Shown here: in pieces, positions 1 through 6,295 of the stretch
Numbering within the stretch: position 1 is the first letter of the stretch
Layout: each line of letters begins with the position of its first letter
Notes under the pieces: model-generated
The model's database searches: none
The model's input: only the letters and a program-made list of their open reading frames with translations
What the model was told of the DNA's origin: nothing
Program-made: the position numbers and the translations under genes
Source: Candidatus Cloacimonadota bacterium
GTDB taxonomy: Bacteria > Cloacimonadota > Cloacimonadia > Cloacimonadales > Cloacimonadaceae
DNA length: 6,567 bases
Assembly: GCA_023230025.1 (NCBI GenBank)
Contig: JALNYD010000159.1
Span: 1-6,567, forward strand
Direction of reading: 5' to 3'

Positions 1-521
1 TGGATATTGTTTAAGATAAGTTGCTCATCGCCACAGGTGATTTTACTGATTGGTGCCATATAAGTGCGGGATTCTCCTGATTCGGCCAAAGTTCCCCAGA
101 CACCCTGGGGATCATCCGTATTGATCCTGGAAAAACCCATGAGAGAGAAGATATTGTACTTGACTAATTCGGGTCCAACTACTTCTTCTTCAACTACAGT
201 AATGTCTTCAGGTCCTGCGGCAAATGACAGGTTTTCCTGAAGACAGGAATATTCAGAAATATCCCCTCCCCCGAATCGAAAATATGCAAAGGTGTGATAG
301 ATGGGATCCACCAAGTCCATGGTGAAAGCATCCCCGTCTCCATGAATAAAGCCGGGATCGTCAAGGTCAAATGACCAGTGGGCAAAACCATCGGCTTCCA
401 TGTTCTTATAAAACAGCCTGAAACTGCCAGTTGCTTGTCCAACTAAAACATGGGGGATAAGCGTTAAGAGACATATAACTAACAACAAAACCAAACGAGA
501 TGACAAAATGCTTCGTTCCAT
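1..521 (-). CDS. Secreted protein of unknown function, 5' part (runs off left edge)
   Basis: An uninterrupted reading frame of 173 codons starts at the ATG at 521-519 and leaves the window at base 1, so only the N-terminal part is visible. An AGGAGG four bases upstream supports this start. Residues 1 to about 30 look like a Sec signal peptide: Arg at positions 3 and 9, a hydrophobic core rich in Leu, Val and Ile (about 10-27), then small residues around VGQA where signal peptidase I could cut. There is no lipobox cysteine. The mature part is acidic and aromatic, with a Gly/Asp-rich stretch (HGDGDAF, residues 60-66), an FGGGD motif (83-87) and two cysteines (93 and 163). I do not recognise the family. 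It could be an exported surface or cell-wall-associated protein, but no domain supports a specific role. It diverges from kbl and shares a 237 bp upstream region with it. Confidence 0.8.
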   Translation of the reverse strand, partial: MERSILSSRLVLLLVICLLTLIPHVLVGQATGSFRLFYKNMEADGFAHWSFDLDDPGFIHGDGDAFTMDLVDPIYHTFAYFRFGGGDISEYSCLQENLSFAAGPEDITVVEEEVVGPELVKYNIFSLMGFSRINTDDPQGVWGTLAESGESRTYMAPISKITCGDEQLILNNI

Positions 522-525
522 GATT

Positions 526-531
526 CCTCCT
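526..531 (-). promoter_or_regulatory. Ribosome binding site of the secreted protein gene
   Basis: Read on the minus strand, this is a perfect AGGAGG with a 4-base spacer to the ATG at 521. It fixes the start of the partial secreted-protein gene and argues that the frame is truly translated. Confidence 0.75.
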
Positions 532-661
532 GCAACTTGCATTTAACATACCTCAAAATTATCCTGTTGCTGTGAGCAGCGGGATGTATCTCAACACAAG
601 TCAAGAATCGAATCAGGAAAAAAACAGTCAAGGCATTTCTTCGAGTAACTACAAAGTCTCT

Positions 662-708
662 TCAATTCGGATTATTCAGGTTTGCCAAAAACTAGTTGAC
701 TGAATTGG
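662..708. repeat. Imperfect inverted repeat upstream of kbl
   Basis: Bases 662-670 can pair with 700-708: a CAATTC/GAATTG core of six pairs, extended by one G-C pair and two G-T pairs, with a 29-base loop. The right arm overlaps the candidate -35 hexamer of kbl, so it could be an operator or simply chance. The long loop makes a stable RNA hairpin unlikely. Confidence 0.25.
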
Positions 709-725
709 CGCTCTACAAATAGTGT
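696..725 (+). promoter_or_regulatory. Tentative sigma70-type promoter for kbl
   Basis: A TTGACT hexamer (696-701) matches the -35 consensus at five of six positions. A weak TAGTGT (720-725) lies 18 bases downstream and could serve as -10, but matches TATAAT at only three positions. The placement would give a leader of about 25-30 bases. The TAnnTTTG element used by Bacteroidota was not found. The assignment is weak because the promoter consensus of this organism is unknown. Confidence 0.25.
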
Positions 726-747
726 GCAAAAAACTATCATTCCGAAC

Positions 748-753
748 AAGGAG
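748..753 (+). promoter_or_regulatory. Ribosome binding site of kbl
   Basis: AAGGAG lies five bases before the ATG at 759. This favours the first ATG over the in-frame ATG five codons later. Confidence 0.75.
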
Positions 754-758
754 AATCA

Positions 759-1952
759 ATGGCTTACAACAAGATGAAAACAGACTTACAGCAGCTCTTT
801 GCTGAACTCAAGGAGCAAGGGCTTTACAAGAATGAACGTATTCTCACTACTCCTCAGGGTGCCGAGATCGGCGTGGCTGGCGGAGTAAAAGCTCTGAACT
901 TTTGTGCCAATAACTATCTGGGCCTGGGTAATCACCCAGAAGTGATCAAGGCTTCTCAGGAAATCATGAATAAATGGGGTTATGGTCTTGCTTCTGTGCG
1001 CTTTATCTGCGGAACCCAACAGATTCACAAAGATCTGGAAGCTGCAGTATCAAAGTTTTTGGGCACCGAAGATACCATTCTTTATGCTGCCTGTTTTGAT
1101 GCTAATGGTGGCGTGTTTGAACCGCTTTTAGGTGAAGATTCCGCTCTGATCTCCGATGAGCTGAACCATGCTTCCATTATCGATGGAGTGCGGTTGTGCA
1201 AAGCTAAACGCTATCGCTACAAACACTCCAATATGCAGGAACTGGAAGATGCTCTCAAAGATTCTCAGGATATGAAGTATCGCTTGATTTGCACTGATGG
1301 TGTATTTTCGATGGATGGCGACATGGCGAAGCTTGATCAAATCTGTGATCTGGCTGATAAATATGATGCTCTTGTGATGGTTGACGATAGCCATGCTACC
1401 GGTTACATTGGCAAGACCGGACGCGGTACTCCAGAGCAGTTTGGAGTGATGGATCGCGTGGATATCATCACCACTACTTTTGGCAAAGCCATGGGTGGCG
1501 GTAATGGTGGTTGCACCAGCGGGCGCAAGGAAATCATTGAGCTGCTGCGTCAGCGTAGCCGTCCCTACCTCTTCTCAAACACCCTGGCTCCTGCCATCGT
1601 TGGCGCAACCATGAAGGTGCTGGAGTTGCTTACTTCTTCCACTGAACTGCGCGACAAAGTGTGGGACAACGCCAAATACTTCCGCAGCAAGATGATCGAA
1701 GCTGGCTTTGACATCGTTGAAGGAAACACCGCGATTGTTCCTGTCATGCTGTATGACGCTCCGCTGGCCATCAAGATGGCGGATATGCTGCTCAAAGAAG
1801 GCGTATATGTGATTGGTTTTGTATATCCCGTAGTACCAAAGGGTAAAGCCCGTATTCGCGTACAACTTTCCGCAGCTCACAGTCATGCTGATCTGGATAA
1901 GACGATTGCCGCCTTTATCAAGATCGGTAAAGAACTTGGCCTGATTAAATAA
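759..1952 (+). CDS. kbl: Glycine C-acetyltransferase (2-amino-3-ketobutyrate CoA ligase)
   Basis: This is a cytoplasmic PLP enzyme that converts 2-amino-3-oxobutyrate plus CoA to glycine and acetyl-CoA, the second step of threonine breakdown through threonine dehydrogenase. The 397 residues match the usual length (E. coli Kbl has 398) and are collinear with it. Visible signatures are FCANNYLGLG (48-57), SVRFICGTQ (79-87), CFDANGG (112-118), NHASIIDGVRLCKAKRYRY (136-154), VDDSHATG (208-215) and RIRVQLSAAH (365-374). K243 in TTFGKAMGGG is the expected Schiff-base lysine. H137 should stack on the PLP ring, D209 and H212 contact the cofactor, and R367 binds the substrate carboxylate. These fit Kbl better than the related serine palmitoyltransferase or 8-amino-7-oxononanoate synthase. 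It is the first gene of a plus-strand unit, with rsmI following after 3 bp. The usual partner tdh is not adjacent; it may lie elsewhere in the genome. Confidence 0.96.
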   Translation: MAYNKMKTDLQQLFAELKEQGLYKNERILTTPQGAEIGVAGGVKALNFCANNYLGLGNHPEVIKASQEIMNKWGYGLASVRFICGTQQIHKDLEAAVSKFLGTEDTILYAACFDANGGVFEPLLGEDSALISDELNHASIIDGVRLCKAKRYRYKHSNMQELEDALKDSQDMKYRLICTDGVFSMDGDMAKLDQICDLADKYDALVMVDDSHATGYIGKTGRGTPEQFGVMDRVDIITTTFGKAMGGGNGGCTSGRKEIIELLRQRSRPYLFSNTLAPAIVGATMKVLELLTSSTELRDKVWDNAKYFRSKMIEAGFDIVEGNTAIVPVMLYDAPLAIKMADMLLKEGVYVIGFVYPVVPKGKARIRVQLSAAHSHADLDKTIAAFIKIGKELGLIK

Positions 1953-1955
1953 CTA

Positions 1956-2786
1956 ATGCGCAATGGGGTGATATTTCTGGTTCCGGTGCCGATTGGCAAC
2001 CTCAGAGATATCACCCTGCGTGCTTTGGACATCCTGGCAGAAGTACCCCTGATCGCCTGTGAGGATACGCGTAAGACGGCATTCCTCTTGGGTGAACACA
2101 ATATTCCTATTCCCAAATTAGTCAGTTTTCACAAATTCAATGAACGTAGCCGGGAAGATATGCTGTTTCAGCATCTGGAATCCGGGCAGAATCTAGCGAT
2201 CGTCTCTGATGCTGGCTCTCCTGCCATTTCTGATCCGGCTTTGGGCATCGTAAAAAAGGCAGTGGCAATGGGCATCGATGTCATAGCTCTGCCTGGGCCT
2301 ACAGCTCTGATTCCTGCATTTAGTGTATCCGGATTTGGCGACAGCCGTTTCCAATTCCTGGGCTTTTTGCCTACCAGGAAGAAGGAACTGGATTCCCTGC
2401 TAAAGGAGCTGCTCACATATCCCTATCCCACTGTGATTTATGAGAGTGTGCATCATCTGCGCAACACTTTGGAGAATCTCCATCGGGTTCTGGGTGACCG
2501 CCAGATATCAATCAGCCGTGAGATCAGTAAACTCTTTGAAGAGTGCCTGCGGGGATCACTGAGGGAAATCCTTGAAGACTATCAGATTACTGAAAAGGGG
2601 GAGTTCGTAATCGTGATCGCGGGGGCTAATCCTGAGATCCAGGTTTTCCCCAATCCAGAGGCAGAAGCATTTCTGGAGCAGAACAAGGATATGAAAAGCA
2701 AGCCTCTGGCCGTACTAATGGCGGAACACTTTGGGATCAGCAAAAACCAGGCCTATGAATACATCACCAGGCAGAGAAAAGCGTGA
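1956..2786 (+). CDS. rsmI: 16S rRNA (cytidine1402-2'-O)-methyltransferase
   Basis: RsmI uses S-adenosylmethionine to 2'-O-methylate C1402 in the decoding centre of 16S rRNA, together with RsmH, which methylates the base. The 276 residues fit the family. The tetrapyrrole-methylase fold motifs appear in order: PVPIGNLRDITLRAL (10-24), CEDTRKT (35-41), SDAGSPAISDPA (84-95, the SAM-site loop), LPGPTALIPAFSVSG (112-126), FLGFLPTRK (134-142) and YESVHHL (162-168). Residues from about 238 to 275 resemble the small helix-turn-helix domain that ends RsmI proteins, including HFGISKNQAYEYI. The ATG lies 3 bp after the kbl stop. No Shine-Dalgarno sequence is visible, so translation probably depends on ribosomes finishing kbl. 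A GTG at codon 5 is a less likely start because it trims the family's first strand. The stop overlaps the next gene's start. Confidence 0.95.
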   Translation: MRNGVIFLVPVPIGNLRDITLRALDILAEVPLIACEDTRKTAFLLGEHNIPIPKLVSFHKFNERSREDMLFQHLESGQNLAIVSDAGSPAISDPALGIVKKAVAMGIDVIALPGPTALIPAFSVSGFGDSRFQFLGFLPTRKKELDSLLKELLTYPYPTVIYESVHHLRNTLENLHRVLGDRQISISREISKLFEECLRGSLREILEDYQITEKGEFVIVIAGANPEIQVFPNPEAEAFLEQNKDMKSKPLAVLMAEHFGISKNQAYEYITRQRKA

Positions 2787-3418
2787 AGCCCTTTTTACTC
2801 TTTGATTTTGACGGCACTCTGGCAGATTCCATCGAACTGGGTCTGAATATCGCAAACAAACTGGCACCCAGATTTGGCATTGATGAACTCAGCAAAGAGG
2901 ATTTTGAGCGCATTCGCTCAATGACTATTCCCAAAGCATTGAAAATGCTGAAGATTCCCTTTTACAAACTACCCAAAGCCATTCCCTACGCATTGCTGGA
3001 GTATCGTCATCTAATTCATGAGTTACATCCCTTCGATGGCATTCACGATATGCTACAGGAACTCAAGACCATGGGTTGCCGTATGGCGCTGTTGAGCTCG
3101 AATAGCAAGGAGAATCTCAATCACTTTCTGGATCAGTATGATCTCAACTTCTTCGAATGGGTGGAAGGCACTTCAGGAATCTTAAAGAAGCATAGCAGTA
3201 TCCGCAAGCAATTGAAAAAGCATAAGTTGGAACCGAAAAATGTAATCTATGTGGGAGATGAGATTCGTGATGTGATTGCGGCACATAAATGTGGCCTAAG
3301 GATAATCGCAGTTAGCTGGGGCTTTCACACCGTGGACCTCCTGAGTAGTGAGAATCCTGACTTTCTGGTGGATAATCCTGAGCAGATCGTACAATTGATG
3401 CGCTATAACAACCTTTGA
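2783..3418 (+). CDS. HAD-superfamily hydrolase, phosphoglycolate phosphatase-like
   Basis: This is a 211-residue soluble phosphatase of the haloacid dehalogenase superfamily. All four motifs are present: FDFDGTLADS (7-16) with nucleophile D8 and acid D10; LLSSNS (103-108) with the motif II Ser at about 106; the motif III lysine at 135 or 136 (GILKKH); and YVGDEIRD (156-163) with D159 and D163 as metal ligands. A helical C1 cap lies at about 15-85. The length and the order of cap and core fit the Gph/PGP-like group, but the substrate cannot be read from the sequence. The start is GTG, and GTGA joins it to the rsmI stop by a 4 bp overlap, with only a weak purine-rich stretch upstream, so translation is probably coupled. 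It closes the kbl-rsmI unit. A metabolite-repair or general phosphatase role is a guess. Confidence 0.9.
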   Translation: MKPFLLFDFDGTLADSIELGLNIANKLAPRFGIDELSKEDFERIRSMTIPKALKMLKIPFYKLPKAIPYALLEYRHLIHELHPFDGIHDMLQELKTMGCRMALLSSNSKENLNHFLDQYDLNFFEWVEGTSGILKKHSSIRKQLKKHKLEPKNVIYVGDEIRDVIAAHKCGLRIIAVSWGFHTVDLLSSENPDFLVDNPEQIVQLMRYNNL

Positions 3419-3460
3419 GTCGGGTAGTGGGATTAACTGTGAATCAGGGTCTTCCGACTC
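3417..3460. repeat. Inverted repeat at the convergent junction, not a clear terminator
   Basis: GAGTCGG (3417-3423) and CCGACTC (3454-3460) are perfect 7-base complements separated by 30 bases. They span the stop codons of the HAD gene and ugd, which face each other with a 25 bp gap. No T-tract follows on either strand and the loop is long, so I do not call it an intrinsic terminator, although a bidirectional transcript-end structure is possible. No other terminator is visible between the two converging units. Confidence 0.3.
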
Positions 3461-4766
3461 CATAGTAGCTGAAGCCCATGGCTCTCACTTGAGCTGGATC
3501 GTATTGATTACGTCCATCAAAGATAACCGGAGTATTTAGCAACAGCTTGATTTTGGCAAAATCGGGATAACGGAATTGCCTCCATTCTGTGATCAGGAGC
3601 AGGGCGTCGCAACCCTCTAATGCGCTGTATTCATCTTCACAGAGTGTTAGCTGCGGATTTGCACCCAGCAGCCTTTGCGCTTCCTGCATGGCGACTGGAT
3701 CATAAGCTTGTACGCTTGCTCCCAGTTCGCTGAGGGCGTTGATGATCACAATTGCCGGGGCTTCACGCATGTCATCAGTTTGAGGTTTGAAGGCCAATCC
3801 CCATAGGGCAAAGCGTTTTCCGGAGATGTCCCCGCCAAAATGCTGTTTGATTTTCTCCACCATCATTTTCTTCTGATCGCGGTTTACATCTTCTACTGCT
3901 TTGAGGATGCGGCTGTCATAACCAACCTTGCCGGCCATATGGATCAGGGCTTTGATATCCTTGGGGAAACAGCTTCCGCCATAACCCACACCCGGATAGA
4001 TGAACTTGTATCCAATCCGGCTGTCACTGCCAATGCCGTTGCGAACTTCTTCCACATCTGCCCCATAAGCCTCGCAAAGTCCGGATATCTCATTGATGAA
4101 GGATATCTTGGTGGCAAGCAAGGCATTGGCAGCATATTTGGTCATTTCTGCCGAGCGAATGCTCATCACGATCACCCGGTCATGAGTACGGCAAAATGGA
4201 GCGTAAAGCTTGCGCATGACCTCTGCAGCGTGCTGGCTATCAGTGCCTATTACCACCCGATCGGGCTTCATGAAGTCCTCTATGGCTGCACCTTCTTTGA
4301 GGAATTCCGGATTTGATACAACATCAAAATCCAGCTCCATTCCGCGATCATCCAGCTTCTTCTGGATCTTTGCTTTCACCATGTCCGCCGTTCCAATGGG
4401 GACTGTAGATTTATCCACGATCACTTTGTAGCTATCCATATATGTAGCAATCTCTTCCGCTGCAGCCAACACGTGCGATAGATCCGCACTACCATCTTCA
4501 TCAGGAGGCGTGCCAACTGCGATAAAGAGGACTGAAGCCTGCTGCACTGCAGTTTTGAGATCAGTGGTAAAAGTGATGCGGCCAGCTTCCATATTGCGAT
4601 GAACCATGGCTTCCAAACCGGGTTCGTAGATGGGAATCTGACCTGCTTTGAGCATCAGGATTTTGCTTTCATCATTGTCAACACATACGACGCTATTACC
4701 CATGTCTGCAAAGCAGGCACCACTGGTGAGACCTACATATCCTGAACCAATTACAGCTAATTTCAT
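3444..4766 (-). CDS. ugd: UDP-glucose 6-dehydrogenase
   Basis: Ugd oxidises UDP-glucose to UDP-glucuronate with two NAD+ in the cytoplasm, feeding capsule, exopolysaccharide or lipopolysaccharide synthesis. The 440 residues are full length and cover all three family domains. The N-terminal Rossmann domain begins IGSGYVGLTSGACFA (6-20) with D30 in CVDND. AVGTPPDEDGSADL (83-96), DKSTVPIGT (118-126) and NPEFLKEG (152-159, E154) follow. The central helix carries K210 and N214 (AEMTKYAANALLATK). The catalytic cysteine is C266 in GYGGSCFPKD, followed by K269 and D270. The C-terminal UDP-binding domain has WGLAFKPQTDDMREAP (322-337). The GDP-mannose dehydrogenase family is related, but these motifs are typical of bacterial UgdH. 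The start ATG is preceded by AGGAG (4781-4777) at 10 bases, inside the end of the epimerase gene, with a 6 bp intergenic gap. It is the last gene of its unit. Confidence 0.96.
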   Translation of the reverse strand: MKLAVIGSGYVGLTSGACFADMGNSVVCVDNDESKILMLKAGQIPIYEPGLEAMVHRNMEAGRITFTTDLKTAVQQASVLFIAVGTPPDEDGSADLSHVLAAAEEIATYMDSYKVIVDKSTVPIGTADMVKAKIQKKLDDRGMELDFDVVSNPEFLKEGAAIEDFMKPDRVVIGTDSQHAAEVMRKLYAPFCRTHDRVIVMSIRSAEMTKYAANALLATKISFINEISGLCEAYGADVEEVRNGIGSDSRIGYKFIYPGVGYGGSCFPKDIKALIHMAGKVGYDSRILKAVEDVNRDQKKMMVEKIKQHFGGDISGKRFALWGLAFKPQTDDMREAPAIVIINALSELGASVQAYDPVAMQEAQRLLGANPQLTLCEDEYSALEGCDALLLITEWRQFRYPDFAKIKLLLNTPVIFDGRNQYDPAQVRAMGFSYYGVGRP

Positions 4767-4772
4767 AATGGA

Positions 4773-5705
4773 CTAACTCCTGTGTTTGAAATATTCGATC
4801 ACTTCAGAAATACCTTCTGAGAGTGAATACTGGGGCTTCCAGCCCAGAATACCACGGGCTTTATCAATTCTCAGTAGAGACCTGTGCAGATCACCTTTGC
4901 GGGCGTCAGCATGTTTGGGCTCAATTTGCAGATGCAGTTGCTTGCAGATTTCCAGGTATAGAGTCCTGGTGCTGGTTTCGATGCAGGTGCCAATGTTAAA
5001 AGCCTCTGTTGAGCCTTTCTGAAGAGCCAGAAGATTGGCACTGACCACGTCTTTGACAAAGACATAGTCACGGATCATGCCATCTGGTTCATCAGGATAG
5101 GCATTCAAAGTAGGAGTTTCACCCGCTAACAGCTTTTCCACAAAGATAGAAACCACGCCTGCTTCACCATGCGATACCTGGCGCGGGCCATAGACATTGG
5201 CGTAGCGAAGGACAGTGTAATCCAGACCGTAGGTATGGTGATAGAAATACAGGTAATCTTCACCGACCATCTTGTTGATGGCATAGACAGAAAGGGGTTT
5301 GGGGCTGTAGGTCTCGGAAGTGGGATACTCTGTTGCTTCGCCATACATGGCGCCACCGGAGGAGATGTAGATCACTTTCTTCACTTTATGCTGAACACAG
5401 CATTGCAGGATGTTGATCAGTCCCTTCACATTGATTTCAGCATCGGTCAAGGGGTCTTCAACCGAGAGCGGGACAGAGATCTGGGCGGCATGATGATCCA
5501 CGATATCAGGTTGCTCAATGGCAAACACATCTTCCAGACGCGGATCGCAGATATCCAGTTCATAGAACTTGGCCTGGGGATTCAAATTGTGAGGGTATCC
5601 GGTGCGGAAATTATCCACGATAACCACTTCATGTCCAGCTTTGATAAAGGCATCAGCTACGTGCGAAGCGATAAATCCGGCTGCTCCTGTGATCAGTATC
5701 TTCAT
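4773..5705 (-). CDS. galE: NAD-dependent nucleotide-sugar epimerase, UDP-glucose 4-epimerase-like
   Basis: This 310-residue extended short-chain dehydrogenase/reductase binds NAD at ITGAAGFIASHV (5-16), with D31 in VDNF expected to hold the adenosine ribose. The catalytic set is the Ser in ISSGG (114-118) and the Y141-xxx-K145 pair (YAINK). VLRYANVYGPRQ (165-176) and EAGVVSIF (181-188) match compact GalE enzymes such as the Thermotoga type, which interconvert UDP-glucose and UDP-galactose. Oddities are Ala at residue 13 where the third glycine is usual, HHAAQ (71-75) instead of HLAAQ, and a longer loop AYPDEPDG (202-209) where GalE normally has FGDG. Adjacency to ugd makes UDP-glucuronate 4-epimerase a real alternative, so the exact substrate is uncertain. 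The ATG overlaps the upstream gene's stop by four bases (ATGA), and GGAGGAGG (5717-5710) is an excellent ribosome site inside that gene. Confidence 0.85.
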   Translation of the reverse strand: MKILITGAAGFIASHVADAFIKAGHEVVIVDNFRTGYPHNLNPQAKFYELDICDPRLEDVFAIEQPDIVDHHAAQISVPLSVEDPLTDAEINVKGLINILQCCVQHKVKKVIYISSGGAMYGEATEYPTSETYSPKPLSVYAINKMVGEDYLYFYHHTYGLDYTVLRYANVYGPRQVSHGEAGVVSIFVEKLLAGETPTLNAYPDEPDGMIRDYVFVKDVVSANLLALQKGSTEAFNIGTCIETSTRTLYLEICKQLHLQIEPKHADARKGDLHRSLLRIDKARGILGWKPQYSLSEGISEVIEYFKHRS

Positions 5706-6280
5706 GATTCCTCCTCCACTATCTCGTATTCTCCGATTATCTTTACGTGCTTGGGATCAACGCTCATCAACACAGCCTGACGGAGGATTTCCACCTGCAA
5801 GCGCACTTCTGAGATCTTTTCGTGGCTTTCCACCACACCCCGGGTGCCTTTCAAAGCCCCTTCGGTGATCTCCACTTCCAAACCTTTGGAAAGCCACATG
5901 GTCGGCACCAGATCAACTTCATGCCTGGTTACACCACAGATTCTTCCCAGTTCCTGTAATAGTTGATGCTGGTTTCCCACACGGATGAAGCGCACTGCCA
6001 GCCCTGAAATGGCGATCTTTTCACGATCAAGAGGGCCCAAAATGGCAAAGAGATATCCTGGAAACATCGGAAGCGTGGTCACTACCTTTCGTCTTTGATA
6101 CACTCGCTTGTGTTTGATCTGGGGCAGGTAATAGTTGATCAGGCGTTTGCCCAGGTAATCAGCTAAGCGTTTTTCACAGCGAGGTTTACAATGAATGACT
6201 ACCCAGCGATAGTTCTCATCTTCAGGAACCTTTAGTTCGCCAAAGAGTTCGTTGATGATCACCGGTTTGTGGGTTGCCAA
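5702..6280 (-). CDS. NusG-family transcription antiterminator paralogue (RfaH/UpxY-like)
   Basis: NusG-like proteins bind RNA polymerase through an N-terminal NGN domain and recruit ribosome or Rho through a C-terminal KOW domain. Here the NGN domain spans about 24-115, starting with YRWVVIHCKPRCEKRLADYL (24-43) and including TLPMFPGYLFA (69-79). The KOW domain spans about 131-182, with VEITEGALKGTRGVVE (136-151). At 192 residues it is near the usual 170-190, with a roughly 20-residue N-terminal extension. It is unlikely to be housekeeping NusG, whose gene normally sits between secE and rplK. Its sugar-gene neighbours suggest an RfaH/UpxY-type specialised elongation factor for polysaccharide genes. 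The start is TTG: GAGGA lies seven bases upstream, no ATG is available, and the ahcY stop lies in the same frame 15 bp upstream, which rules out a longer protein. The only near alternative is GTG at codon 7, without a comparable ribosome site. Confidence 0.88.
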   Translation of the reverse strand: MATHKPVIINELFGELKVPEDENYRWVVIHCKPRCEKRLADYLGKRLINYYLPQIKHKRVYQRRKVVTTLPMFPGYLFAILGPLDREKIAISGLAVRFIRVGNQHQLLQELGRICGVTRHEVDLVPTMWLSKGLEVEITEGALKGTRGVVESHEKISEVRLQVEILRQAVLMSVDPKHVKIIGEYEIVEEES

Positions 6281-6287
6281 TGGACTA

Positions 6288-6292
6288 TCCTC
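6288..6292 (-). promoter_or_regulatory. Ribosome binding site that decides the TTG start of the NusG paralogue
   Basis: GAGGA on the minus strand lies seven bases before the TTG at 6280, within the 15 bp between the ahcY stop and this start. It is the main reason to accept a TTG initiation codon. Confidence 0.6.
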
Positions 6293-6295
6293 GTT

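Larger units (their letters stand above)
522..758. other. Divergent intergenic region between the secreted protein gene and kbl
   Basis: This 237 bp stretch lies between two divergent starts and carries no supportable gene. It should hold promoters for both directions. I see three copies of an AGTCAA/TTGACT hexamer (599-604 and 626-631 reading TTGACT on the minus strand, 696-701 reading TTGACT on the plus strand). There is also a run of seven A (618-624), a short GCTG/CAGC hairpin (about 569-580) and, for the minus direction, an isolated GATAAT at 563-558 without a good -35 partner. No riboswitch-like fold or small RNA is evident by eye. Confidence 0.6.

Noticed and set aside
194..442. 82-codon minus-strand open frame within the first 521 bases
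   Set aside because: It is a shifted frame of the longer signal-peptide-bearing frame at 521-1, which has the perfect ribosome site and continues off the edge.
569..580. GCTG-TGAG-CAGC hairpin upstream of the secreted-protein gene
   Set aside because: Four-pair stem; too small to interpret as a regulatory RNA or terminator.
3431..3445. GATT/AATC mini-hairpin as a terminator between the HAD gene and ugd
   Set aside because: Only four base pairs with no G+C-rich stem and no T-tract.
3840..4316. 158-codon open frame on the plus strand inside ugd
   Set aside because: Antisense to the conserved core of ugd including the catalytic cysteine region; the translation is not family-like.
4773..5705. 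The epimerase as the short-chain-type threonine dehydrogenase that would partner Kbl
   Set aside because: Its motifs (VLRYANVYGPRQ, EAGVVSIF, SSGGAMYGE) match nucleotide-sugar epimerases, and it is co-directional with ugd rather than kbl.
5169..5780. 203-codon open frame on the plus strand opposite the epimerase and the NusG paralogue
   Set aside because: It is antisense to two well-supported genes with full family motifs, has no ribosome binding site I can see, and its translation resembles no family. It is a coding-strand shadow.
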